A stretch of 40,536 nucleotides of DNA from Mojavia pulchra JT2-VF2 (GTDB lineage: Bacteria; Cyanobacteriota; Cyanobacteriia; Cyanobacteriales; Nostocaceae): positions 1 through 40,536 of the forward strand of contig JAHHHN010000041.1 of assembly GCA_019359325.1 (NCBI GenBank), in the 5' to 3' direction. Below, piece by piece: positions 32,896 through 40,536 of the stretch. The number at the start of each line of letters is the position of its first letter. Positions within the stretch are counted from its first letter, which is position 1. The translations under genes and the position numbers were made by a program. The notes under the pieces are model-generated. The model searched no databases. It was not told the origin of the DNA and saw only the letters and a list, made by a program, of their open reading frames with translations.

Positions 32896-34338
32896 ATGAA
32901 AGATACCGACATTCAGGATTTACGGACAGCACTTCACTTTCTTCAACAATATGATGAAGGTTCAGAACACATTTCTACACCCGTGAAGGCATGGTGTGAA
33001 CTAGCAGAAATATATGCAAAAAAAGGAGGTGGCGTTCCAGTTAGACCTCCAACTCGCTCTGGTCCACCAATGCTTTTTAAGCGAGTCATGCCTCAAGACC
33101 AGCCTGTGCTAGTGGGGTTATTCGGCTCCCGTCGGCGTTGTGCTCTGTTAATAGGTAGTACAGAGGAACAGATAACCGAGAAATTGCTGGAGGCTGCTCG
33201 AAATCCTTTAGCTCAGATACGAAAAGAAGCTCCACCTTGCCAAGAGGTTGTTTATCGCAAGAATGTTAATCTTGCATCTTTACCAATTCCTATTCTGACT
33301 CCTAAAGATGCTGGACCATACATAACTCTTGGTCTGTCTATGGCGAAAGATCCTGAAACGGGTGTTCAGAATATTTCTATTCATCGTCTATGTGTGCAAG
33401 GGCCTGATACGCTTACCATATGGATGGTACCCGGACGCCATCTCGAGTCTTTTTATTTAAAAGCAAAGGCAATGGGTCAATCTCTTCCTATCTCGATCCA
33501 AATTGGTCTTGACCCAGCAGTCTATATAGCCTCTTGCTGTCCTAGCCCGCTGGCTCCACTTGGTTTCAATGAACTGGATATTGCTGGTGGTTTACGGGGG
33601 CGTCCTATTGAGATTTCCTCATGTTTAACGGTAAATACAGACTGCATCAGTCATGCTGAGTATGTACTAGAAGGAGAGATTCTTCCAGAACTTGTGCCGG
33701 AAAATCAGGTTGCCGATAATTCTTTGCCTGAATTCCTCGGCTATGATGGCAAAGCCCAACCGAGTTTGCCAATTGTGAAGATTACGGCGATTACCCATCG
33801 CTCTAATGCACTATTTCAAACAGTAATTGGTCCAGGATATGAGCAGTCCAACCTGTTGGCCTTTGGAATGGAAGCCGCTACTCTTTTATTCATTCGTCAA
33901 CACGTCACTGATCGAGTCATTAATGCTTATTGCAGCTCGGCAGGTGGAGGGCTACTTTTAATATTTCTCCAATTCCGAAAAGAGCAGGAACAAGATGACG
34001 GCGTTGTTCGGCAAGCTGGGCTGGCCGTACTAGGTGCTTTCCGAATGATTAAACATATAGTTCTAGTAGATGAGGATGTTAATTTATTTAACGAAGAAGA
34101 CGTCTGGTGGGCAATGACAACTCGGTTTCAGGCTGACCAAGATTTAATAATGGCACGCAATACTCAAGGATTTCCATTAGATCCTAGCCAGAATCCAGCA
34201 TATGCTCCTAGCATTACTAGCCCAGGTTTTACTACTAAGGCAATATTTGACTGTACCGTTCCTTTTCGTTTAAAAAGCAGGTTTCAACGTTCTATATTTA
34301 TTAACTCCACAGAAGCAAAGTCAATTATCGAAAACTGA
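32896..34338 (+). CDS. UbiD-family decarboxylase
   Basis: A 480-residue protein. I chose the ATG giving MKDTDIQDLRTALHFL, with GAGG upstream, over 32812. The UbiD signature runs through LASLPIPILTPKDAGPYIT, IHRLCVQGPDTLTIW, LAPLGFNELDIAGGLRGRPIE and HAEYVLEGEILPE, with the conserved Arg and Glu residues expected near the prenylated-FMN site. The family reversibly (de)carboxylates aromatic and unsaturated acids, including pyrrole-2-carboxylate in one Pseudomonas member. Here it could remove the acid from the released halopyrrole. It needs prFMN from a UbiX enzyme, which is not in the window and is normally chromosomal. Confidence 0.8.
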   Translation: MKDTDIQDLRTALHFLQQYDEGSEHISTPVKAWCELAEIYAKKGGGVPVRPPTRSGPPMLFKRVMPQDQPVLVGLFGSRRRCALLIGSTEEQITEKLLEAARNPLAQIRKEAPPCQEVVYRKNVNLASLPIPILTPKDAGPYITLGLSMAKDPETGVQNISIHRLCVQGPDTLTIWMVPGRHLESFYLKAKAMGQSLPISIQIGLDPAVYIASCCPSPLAPLGFNELDIAGGLRGRPIEISSCLTVNTDCISHAEYVLEGEILPELVPENQVADNSLPEFLGYDGKAQPSLPIVKITAITHRSNALFQTVIGPGYEQSNLLAFGMEAATLLFIRQHVTDRVINAYCSSAGGGLLLIFLQFRKEQEQDDGVVRQAGLAVLGAFRMIKHIVLVDEDVNLFNEEDVWWAMTTRFQADQDLIMARNTQGFPLDPSQNPAYAPSITSPGFTTKAIFDCTVPFRLKSRFQRSIFINSTEAKSIIEN

Positions 34339-34351
34339 AATCTACCTTTGT

Positions 34352-35323
34352 ATGTCCCAAACACTCTATATTCCTACTGATTTTGCCAATAAGTTTCGTA
34401 ACTTACTGTCTTTACCCCAAAATGAGCAGCAGGCTGCTGCTGCTGCTTTTTGGTCTAATACTGATTTTTCATTTACAGAAGAATGGAACTCACGCTTTGG
34501 ACCCAATTCTTTATTTGATGCTTGGACTTGTTGCTCATTAATGCAAAACATTTATACTTCCAATGCTCTGATTCTGAAATCTTGGCTCAGCAAACGCCGT
34601 GGATGGCGAGTTATAGAAATTGGTGGTGGAAACGGAGCACTTTGGTCACACGTTTTGAGTCCACAAGATGAAGGAGAGTTGATTGTTATAGACCCTGTAC
34701 CCGAAGTACACAAGCAGGTAAGTCAGAGGCTTCCTGCGGGAGTTAAATTCATTCCCATTCAAGCCCCAGTTGAAACTGTAACTTTAAGTGAGGCAGATGC
34801 CGTAGTTTGTAGTTTAACTCTACATCATTTAGCAGGAATAGATACCTGTGAACGATCTAAACACGGACTTACAGGTTCTGGAAAACTAGAAGTGCTTAGT
34901 CAAATAGCTCAAGCACTTAAGCCTCGTATGGGATTAGCAATTCTCAATGAGTCTGATATGTATTCAGATCTTGACTTACCTCCAAATGATCCAGTACTGG
35001 TAGACCATTTGTTAGAAGCTTACGTGCGGCGTGTAGGGCTTTCCCTATTTTTAGATGCTGAAGCACTAGTTAACGATCCCAAAAATTTAATTCCACGCTG
35101 GTATGCCATAATTCATCAATGGTGTGTAGGACAGGTTTTTAAGGCTCATGTTCCTATAGCTGAAAGAGATGTTTATGAGCTAAATCTTTCTCGATGGTTA
35201 GAAGTACTAAGACGTGCAGGGCTAACTGTAATCGAATGGAAATGTACTGATAATTTTGGTTTGTTTTACCGCTATTTACTCAAACCATCGTTAGAGGATA
35301 ATGTAAATTTAAACCAAGTTTGA
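34352..35323 (+). CDS. Class I SAM-dependent methyltransferase
   Basis: A 323-residue protein. Motif I VIEIGGGNGALW at 87-98, motif II-like LIVIDP near 111-116, and VCSLTLHHLAG near 150 mark a class I methyltransferase. The first ~80 residues are helical, with several Trp and Cys. It begins 13 bp after the UbiD stop, so the two are likely coupled. It could N- or O-methylate the pathway product, but the sequence does not show the substrate. Confidence 0.7.
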   Translation: MSQTLYIPTDFANKFRNLLSLPQNEQQAAAAAFWSNTDFSFTEEWNSRFGPNSLFDAWTCCSLMQNIYTSNALILKSWLSKRRGWRVIEIGGGNGALWSHVLSPQDEGELIVIDPVPEVHKQVSQRLPAGVKFIPIQAPVETVTLSEADAVVCSLTLHHLAGIDTCERSKHGLTGSGKLEVLSQIAQALKPRMGLAILNESDMYSDLDLPPNDPVLVDHLLEAYVRRVGLSLFLDAEALVNDPKNLIPRWYAIIHQWCVGQVFKAHVPIAERDVYELNLSRWLEVLRRAGLTVIEWKCTDNFGLFYRYLLKPSLEDNVNLNQV

Positions 35324-35389
35324 CAAAATTTAACAATCTAGCTCTTGGAATGAAGAAAATGGGATTCTTTAGCAAATAAGAATATGTTT

Positions 35390-35510
35390 CGTTTTTTGGC
35401 GTTGCTGAATATGAGTATGAATTGAGATTTTTGACCAAAGCTGAAAGTATATTCTTCCCACCTTTGCGCGAAACAAAATTCATCCCGTAAATTAGCAACG
35501 CCCGTTTTTT
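35390..35510. mobile_element. 105-bp MITE-like element with 8-bp target duplication
   Basis: The element spans 35398-35502. Its ends GGCGTTGCT and AGCAACGCC are reverse complements, and the similarity continues imperfectly inward for about 34 bp (GGGATGAATTTTGTTTCG-type on one side). CGTTTTTT flanks it directly on both sides (35390-35397 and 35503-35510), as a target-site duplication would. The ends resemble terminal repeats of cyanobacterial insertion sequences (recalled), so it was probably moved by a transposase encoded elsewhere. Confidence 0.65.
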
Positions 35511-35632
35511 TTACTATTGCACTGTTCGCAACGGTCTATAAAGGTATCATCTCCACAACTTTTTCATCTTTTCATCCTGTCAAGGACAACAAAATTTTTG
35601 AAACTATGTTGTAGTCAAACAATTATGTAAAG

Positions 35633-36394
35633 ATGTCAACTAAACCTAGAAATCTTTATGTTAGAGTTTGGGGTAAAGGTGAGGCAGCCGTGTTGGTACA
35701 TGGCAGCAATACAGCCAATCCAGAGTCTACATGGTTGCAGCAACGTGATTTAGCTGAAAGATACAAGTTAGTCATACCAGATCGCCGTGGTTATGGTGCC
35801 AGCGCACCAATTGAGCAGAAAGGTTTTGAAGATAATATTCAGGATATACTTACTGTGCTTGGAACTGGTGCTCATTTGGTTGGCAGTTCGTATGGTGGCG
35901 TAATTGCCTTACTAGTAGCTGCACGCCGACCAGAGGTAGTGCGATCATTAACTATAATTGAACCTCCTGCCTTTGAAATTGCACGTGGACATTTGGTAGT
36001 TGAGGAATTTATTGAACGTATTTGTCCATTGTATGCGGCTGTACCTCAGATAACTCCAGAAGATTTTATCTTCGGTTTCGTTCAAGCACTTGGTGGGCAG
36101 CTTCGCAAACCAATTCAGCTTTCGCCGGAGCGCCGTCAGTCCATTATTGCTACCATGACTGAACCTCCGCCTTGGGAGGCTGAAATCCCTGTGGGTACGC
36201 TGGCAGCGACTCGGTTTCCCAAACTCGTTGTCTCCGGTGGCTGGCACCCCGTGTTCGAGACTATCGCTGACTTGTTAGCACGACGTGTGGGTATGGAGCG
36301 GGCAGTGATTCAGGGTGCTGGTCATGAGGTTCAGGAACTCGGCAGGCCATTCAACGAGCGACTAGAAGCACTCTGGAAGGTATCATCAACTTAA
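35633..36394 (+). CDS. Alpha/beta hydrolase
   Basis: A 253-residue protein with the alpha/beta hydrolase layout: oxyanion HG at 23-24 (VLVHGSN), nucleophile elbow GSSYG with Ser86 (84-88), and a catalytic His231 in GAGHEV. It has no signal peptide. In this cluster it could act as the thioesterase releasing the pyrrole acid from the carrier, or it could hydrolyse an ester made by the methyltransferase. Both roles are inferences. A MITE separates it from the methyltransferase gene. Confidence 0.7.
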   Translation: MSTKPRNLYVRVWGKGEAAVLVHGSNTANPESTWLQQRDLAERYKLVIPDRRGYGASAPIEQKGFEDNIQDILTVLGTGAHLVGSSYGGVIALLVAARRPEVVRSLTIIEPPAFEIARGHLVVEEFIERICPLYAAVPQITPEDFIFGFVQALGGQLRKPIQLSPERRQSIIATMTEPPPWEAEIPVGTLAATRFPKLVVSGGWHPVFETIADLLARRVGMERAVIQGAGHEVQELGRPFNERLEALWKVSST

Positions 36395-36499
36395 GTTAGC
36401 AGTGTAGAAATTGAGTATGGTAACTCCGTATTTCACGCCGAATAATCTGATGCTGCTGCCTTGATACCAGTCAACCTCAGCTTTTAAATTATAGATAAT

Positions 36500-36964
36500 A
36501 TGGTATACGACAAAATTATCAAGTTACTTACTGAAAACGGAATTGATTTCAAAATTCACACGCATGAGGTAATTAAAACAATCACAGATGTGGAAGAAAA
36601 ATTACCATTTCCTAAGAACCGCTTACTGAAAACTGTTGTCTTTAAGATTAGAAACTCATCCTGGATTTTGGCTGCCGTTAAAGGAGAGGATAGAGTAGAT
36701 TATCGAAAACTGGCATCTAGTTTGGAAGTGCATCGTAGCGATTTAATATGTCCATCACCAGAAGAAATTAAGTCAATATTAGATTTTGAGATAGGTGGTG
36801 TATCTCCAATTCCAACAAGTGATGATACAAAAGCTGTCTTTGATAGTGCATTGCTTAGCATGAATTTTGTATACTGCGGAAGTGGTAGAAACGACCGAAC
36901 TCTAGAAATCGGAGTAGAGGAGCTTTTACAATTGTCAAAAGCTAAAGTAATATCTATTGTCTGA
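36500..36964 (+). CDS. YbaK/ProX-type aminoacyl-tRNA deacylase
   Basis: A 154-residue protein of the YbaK/EbsC/ProX fold: an N-terminal MVYDKIIKLLTENGIDFKI, conserved Lys44 in RLLKTVVF, GGVSPI at 99-104 and GSGRNDRTLEI at 125-135. This family removes wrongly attached amino acids from tRNA, most often tRNA(Pro). In a cluster that makes a modified amino acid from proline, it may protect the cell by clearing product mischarged on tRNA (inference). No strong ribosome site precedes the ATG. Confidence 0.75.
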   Translation: MVYDKIIKLLTENGIDFKIHTHEVIKTITDVEEKLPFPKNRLLKTVVFKIRNSSWILAAVKGEDRVDYRKLASSLEVHRSDLICPSPEEIKSILDFEIGGVSPIPTSDDTKAVFDSALLSMNFVYCGSGRNDRTLEIGVEELLQLSKAKVISIV

Positions 36965-37140
36965 CTTAAAGCTTGAGTTAGAAAATGCAATATTTCAAGT
37001 ATAACTGTAGTAAACTTTGATTCATCTAATTTTCTACTCGATATGCTTTAACTGTTAAGCTTTTAGCCCATAAAAAGTGCAAATTCAATATGGAGCAGCT
37101 GAGCAGATTATTAGCTCAACGAAAATCAAGGAGGCTATTG

Positions 37141-37776
37141 GTGACATTTTTAGCTAATTGGTTAACCGTATTTATAATCGGGTGTCTAGCAGTCATAAGC
37201 CCCGGACCAAATCTTGCCATTACCCTCCGTAATGGCCTGGTGTACTCGCGAAAAGCTGGAGTGTACACTGCTGTTGGTCTTGCCACTGGTAATCTTGTTC
37301 ATGCCACATACTGTTTGTTGGGCATTGGAGTAATTATTTCTAAGTCAATTTTTTTGTTTAACATACTGAAGTGGCTTGGTGCTGCATACTTGCTCTACAT
37401 CGGCATCAAATCCCTGCAAGTGAAAAAAGCTATAGGCAATGTTACTAACTTACAGTATCGGCAGACCATAAGCAATTGGACAGCGTTTCGTACAGGCTTG
37501 TTCACAAATCTGTTGAATCCGAAAGTAACCTTGTTTTTCCTTGCTCTATTTACGCAGATTATTCGACCAGCAACACCTCTGCTTATTCAAGCTGTCTACG
37601 GTCTGACGATAGTTAGTATAGAATTTGCATGGTTTGCTTTGGTTGCCATATTGATTTCACAACACACGCTCAAGAACTTCTTTCTGTCATTTTCACATTG
37701 GATTGAACGGGCGACAGGGGTGACGCTGATTGCCCTAGGGCTACGTTTGGTATTTACAAAGGAAAACAATACTTAA
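37141..37776 (+). CDS. LysE/RhtB-family amino-acid exporter
   Basis: A 211-residue inner-membrane protein. I chose GTG at 37141 because AAGGAGG lies six bases upstream and the protein then starts MTFLANWLTVFIIG, as the family does; a start at 37090 adds a basic 17-residue tail. The SPGPNLAI motif at about 21-28 is diagnostic, and five to six hydrophobic spans follow. The family exports amino acids and analogues (Lys, Thr, homoserine). It is the last gene of the cluster and suggests that the product is amino-acid-like and is exported. Confidence 0.85.
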   Translation: MTFLANWLTVFIIGCLAVISPGPNLAITLRNGLVYSRKAGVYTAVGLATGNLVHATYCLLGIGVIISKSIFLFNILKWLGAAYLLYIGIKSLQVKKAIGNVTNLQYRQTISNWTAFRTGLFTNLLNPKVTLFFLALFTQIIRPATPLLIQAVYGLTIVSIEFAWFALVAILISQHTLKNFFLSFSHWIERATGVTLIALGLRLVFTKENNT

Positions 37777-38295
37777 TTTATCTGCCTCTAAGGCAAATGC
37801 TCTAAGAAAAGCTATCTGTGAAATCAATTTTGTCACCATTATCCACAACTGGGGGCAACATTGCCCAAGGTGCGATTGAGCGAAGCCCAGTGCCTCCAGC
37901 AATCGCCTCTTCATAGACTGCTGTTTATGTTATCAACATAAAATCCAGATGGCTAGCCACAGCTTCGCAAAAGTGTTAAACAGCATTACCCATCCCAAAC
38001 GCTTGTAGTCAGCCATCTATGGTTTTAAGATCACAAGCGTTTCTTAATTTTTGATTGATGATGGCGCTCGCTGTTCAAATTATCTTTCTCTTAAGTCACA
38101 GACTCAGAATCTGGGGCATTCCACGTAGTTAGTCAAACGTGTAATTAGCAATTGAAACTGGCTTTACAAGAGCCAATACCTCATGGCAGAGGTAGAAATT
38201 ATATTGTTCGCGCCGCCCCTGTGTGTTTGAGCATCTGTAAACGATTTTTCATCTGAAGAAGGCAGTTTTTCTATTTCTTGCCACTAAAGTTGTGT
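37777..38295. other. Spacer after the cluster
   Basis: About 520 bp with no gene seen. Short dyad repeats such as GCGATTG...CAATCGC near 37871-37905 and GGCGCTCGCTG near 38063 resemble dispersed cyanobacterial repeats. The plus-strand cluster and the minus-strand gene converge here, so terminators are expected, but no strong one was found. Confidence 0.35.
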
Positions 38296-38775
38296 TTATC
38301 TGTCTTCATTGAGGTACTTAAGCAGAGTTTCGATTTGGTGAACAGAATAGACATTAATCGGGAGCATGGGAGTATCAGAGCCAGCAAGCATCGCTATTAC
38401 TCGATGAGTATTGTAGTCTATATTTTTGAGCTTTTGTATCAGGCGTAAGCCCAGAACTGGAGTATTACACCGGGATTTGATAAAAGTTTCAATGTCGGAG
38501 CGGAATGTAACTTCGACACCAACCCCACCGGAAAACTTTAGAGCTTCAGAGAAAACAATTCCTGGCTCAACTATAGTTTTAGCTTTTGTTAAGGCGATGA
38601 AAAAGGTGGATTTAAAATCATCAGGCATCCTATGCAGTTGGGCTTTTGTGGTTGCCAATGCTTCATCACTGACATATCCAAGGCTAATTTCTGAAGGTAT
38701 GGGGCATTTTTCTAAATTAACCCGCGAACCGTAGACATCACCCAAAAGCTGTTTTCTGCGTTTAGCTTCTCCCAT
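38296..38775 (-). CDS. Hypothetical protein, 159 residues
   Basis: It starts MGEAKRRKQLLGDVYGSRVN, a basic opening seen in several small cyanobacterial proteins (recalled), after a purine-rich GGGGATGAA ribosome site. The rest is a mixed alpha/beta soluble protein with no catalytic motif I recognise. No operon partner is present. Function unknown. Confidence 0.6.
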   Translation of the reverse strand: MGEAKRRKQLLGDVYGSRVNLEKCPIPSEISLGYVSDEALATTKAQLHRMPDDFKSTFFIALTKAKTIVEPGIVFSEALKFSGGVGVEVTFRSDIETFIKSRCNTPVLGLRLIQKLKNIDYNTHRVIAMLAGSDTPMLPINVYSVHQIETLLKYLNEDR

Positions 38776-39063
38776 ACTTCATCCCCTATTACTACCATGA
38801 GTGTCTAACTAGAATACTAGCCAATGCTGCAAAGTCCAATGGCACTGCTTGAGCCACTACCGCCATAAAAATACCCCCAGAATATGGGGGCGATTGATGT
38901 GGTTAATGTGCCTAAAAAGACACAATTGAATAATGAGAGTTCGCTATAAGGATTTCTGTATATATGCCCATCTTAGAATGAACTGTCGGTGAATGTCTTC
39001 CGTGATCACCTTTTCTTCAAAATCGCTTCACAACAACTTTTCAATAACTGTGCTTTTATACCG

Positions 39064-39451
39064 TTAACCATTGCAAAAATTTTCCTTCTTCTTTTTCAAA
39101 TATTCAATCCGGCAGCAACTGCGCCGCCATTGGTCTTTAGTCAAAGGATAATAACTAGACCAAATACTTCCATCTGGTGCTGAATAAAAAAATGTAATTA
39201 CAGCCGATTGAGAGCCAAAGTTACAGGTACTCACTTGTACCTCATCCCCAAGAGCAAAGGTCTGGCCTTCACAGTTAGTTACTGTCTCTAATTTTTATAT
39301 GGTGGTATTCGTTTCGGCTTTGTTGCAGTTGTTTATTTTCTAGTTCTGGTTGTGCTAAATCAGTAGCTTTACTTGACGAGTTTTGAGTTAATTCTTCTAC
39401 ATTGTCTAATCTACTCCAAAAATCGCGCCCAATTCTGGCGACGAAGCTTAA
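39064..39451 (-). pseudogene. Broken small gene downstream of the response regulator
   Basis: Two overlapping minus-strand frames read like parts of one protein. The first (FWSRLDNVEELTQ, then DLAQPELENKQLQQS) stops at 39275. The second, in another frame, carries CEGQTFALGDEVQVS and SAPDGSIWSSYYPLTKDQW and stops at 39064. The first frame is in phase with the response regulator and directly follows its stop codon. No start codon is convincing, so I read it as a frameshifted remnant. Family not recognised. Confidence 0.35.
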
Positions 39452-39454
39452 CCT

Positions 39455-40144
39455 TTAACTGTCGAAGCTGGGCAGATTTTCGCTGCCGGCAATTTCTTCT
39501 AAAAGTAATTTGCAATTAATATAGCCTAAAGAGATGGCACGAAACACTGCATGGGGGCGATTTTGGGAACCCAACTTGAGATTCAATGAATTTGTATATC
39601 CCCTGATTGAGCCTGCGGAAACGTGCAGTTTAGAGGCAATTTTTTCGTTAGAGAACCCAAACGCCATAAGTTTGAGAACTTTCATCTCCATTGGAGTCAA
39701 AGATTCACGCAACTTTCTTTTTCCTTTTGAGGAATTTTCTGACTCCATATCCAAGATGGCGCGAGACACTCTAGGGTCAATCCAAGACTGGCCCTCGTAA
39801 GACATTTTGATAGCGTACAGCAGAATTTCTGGGTCAGTATCTTCTAGTAAATAAGAAGTTGCCCCAGAATTAAAAGCCGATTTCAAAAGCCCTTCATCTG
39901 AGTGAGCAGAAAGAACAATTATTTTTAGATTGGGGAATTCAGTATGAATAGCAGTTATTAAATCAATACCCGAAACATCTGGTAAATTTATCTTAAAAAT
40001 CACAACATCCGGCTGAGAGTGGCGAATTGATTCTAATCCTTTTACCCCTGAATCCGCCTCAGATGCTTCCAGATTCGCTTGAGAAATAGCCGTTTTTATG
40101 CCTAACCTAACAATAGGTAAATCTTCAATGATAAGGACACGCAT
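39455..40144 (-). CDS. NarL/FixJ-type response regulator with atypical receiver
   Basis: A 229-residue protein: a receiver domain (1-120) joined by a linker to a LuxR-type helix-turn-helix (about 148-212, LTPMEMKVLKLMAFGFSNEKIA). The acidic pair Glu7-Asp8 and Ser79 are present, but the phosphoacceptor Asp is Lys51 (VVIFKINLPD) and the usual conserved Lys is Glu101 (SYLLEDTD). It therefore cannot be phosphorylated in the usual way, and the exchanged charges may form a fixed salt bridge that locks the domain. No sensor kinase lies in the window. It probably binds DNA as a dimer, controlled by level or by a ligand. Confidence 0.85.
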   Translation of the reverse strand: MRVLIIEDLPIVRLGIKTAISQANLEASEADSGVKGLESIRHSQPDVVIFKINLPDVSGIDLITAIHTEFPNLKIIVLSAHSDEGLLKSAFNSGATSYLLEDTDPEILLYAIKMSYEGQSWIDPRVSRAILDMESENSSKGKRKLRESLTPMEMKVLKLMAFGFSNEKIASKLHVSAGSIRGYTNSLNLKLGSQNRPHAVFRAISLGYINCKLLLEEIAGSENLPSFDS

Positions 40145-40453
40145 ATTTCTAGTGATTTGAAAAACTGATCAATAAAATTAAGAATTATGTGTCAGGATTC
40201 AGTAGGTAAGTTATCCAGCAAGGCTGACGAATTTCTTCAGAATTCTCAATTTTTATTTATTGATAAATTTTACCTGATATCTCCAGAAAATTTCCTGATA
40301 TTTGGTATTAATTATTAGGGAGTTTAGCGGCTATTACTGACCTCTATAAGTCTAAGCTGCCGAGATTTATCAATAAGAATGATATTTCAAAAAGGTAATC
40401 AATTATTCTTCTATTAGGATGACCTCTTACCAGCAGCAAACTGTTATTTCTTG
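40145..40453. other. Upstream region of the response regulator
   Basis: About 310 bp, AT-rich, with no gene seen. The promoter of the response-regulator gene should lie here. No clear operator was recognised apart from the inverted repeat at 40454. Confidence 0.3.
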
Positions 40454-40490
40454 AGTGACATTTTGCAGTGGTCGTCTACAAAATGTCACT
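40454..40490. repeat. Perfect 12-bp inverted repeat
   Basis: AGTGACATTTTG (40454-40465) and CAAAATGTCACT (40479-40490) are exact reverse complements around a 13-nt spacer. No T-run follows. It may be an operator or a transposon end; TGACATT-type ends occur in cyanobacterial Tn7-like elements, but no transposase is visible. Confidence 0.5.
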
Positions 40491-40536
40491 TGTTAACCGA
40501 CTTCAAGGTTCAAGCATCGGTAAGAAGTTCCTCCAT

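Noticed and set aside
1-40536. tRNA or rRNA genes
   Set aside because: No cloverleaf with conserved T-loop or rRNA-like stretch was recognised on either strand by eye.

Overview
The window looks like part of a plasmid, or a plasmid-like accessory region, from a filamentous Nostoc-type cyanobacterium. HIP1 octamers (GCGATCGC) are scattered through it. It also has an RNA-recognition-motif Rbp gene followed by rpsU, G/C-rich short tandem repeats, a DUF3854 primase-helicase, two different partition-type modules, a toxin-antitoxin pair and a tyrosine recombinase.

Layout. 1-4.2 kb (minus strand): a DUF3854/SF3-helicase replication protein and two tiny ribbon-helix-helix (RHH) proteins, one facing a perfect 15-bp inverted repeat. 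4.3-9.75 kb (plus): a tight operon that starts with a ParM-like actin ATPase, runs through six small unrecognised genes (one of them a membrane protein) and ends with a membrane-anchored FtsK/VirD4-like ATPase. 9.75-15.2 kb: a repeat-rich control region, a 1348-residue NACHT-type STAND NTPase that is probably an antiphage or signalling protein, strong hairpins, and an XRE regulator. 15.5-17.2 kb (minus): a tyrosine recombinase and a four-helix-bundle gene framed by inverted G-rich repeats. 17.4-20.7 kb: a secreted beta-propeller-like protein, a structured-RNA remnant, a small unknown gene and a VapC toxin with its DUF2281-type antitoxin. 20.8-22.1 kb (minus): parA and an RHH partner, with three ~100-bp repeats at the 3' end that look like a centromere. 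22.5-23.2 kb: rbp and a frameshifted rpsU.

24.6-37.8 kb (plus) is the main find, a compact biosynthetic cluster. It has two almost identical tandem flavin-dependent halogenases, a prolyl-carrier dehydrogenase (acyl-CoA dehydrogenase family), a stand-alone adenylation enzyme whose specificity residues read as a proline code, a stand-alone carrier protein, a TrpB2-type PLP synthase, a UbiD-family decarboxylase, a methyltransferase, an alpha/beta hydrolase, a YbaK/ProX-type aminoacyl-tRNA editing protein and a LysE-type amino-acid exporter. The first five are the known set for turning L-proline into a halogenated pyrrole-2-carboxyl thioester, as in pyoluteorin. I infer that the halopyrrole acid is released (hydrolase), decarboxylated (UbiD) and joined to serine by the TrpB-like enzyme. 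That would give a halogenated pyrrolyl-alanine-type amino acid, perhaps methylated, with the editing protein and exporter protecting the producer. I do not recognise this gene combination as a described pathway; the product is an inference.

37.8-40.5 kb (minus): a small unknown gene, a broken gene, and a NarL-type response regulator whose phosphoacceptor Asp is Lys and whose conserved Lys is Glu.
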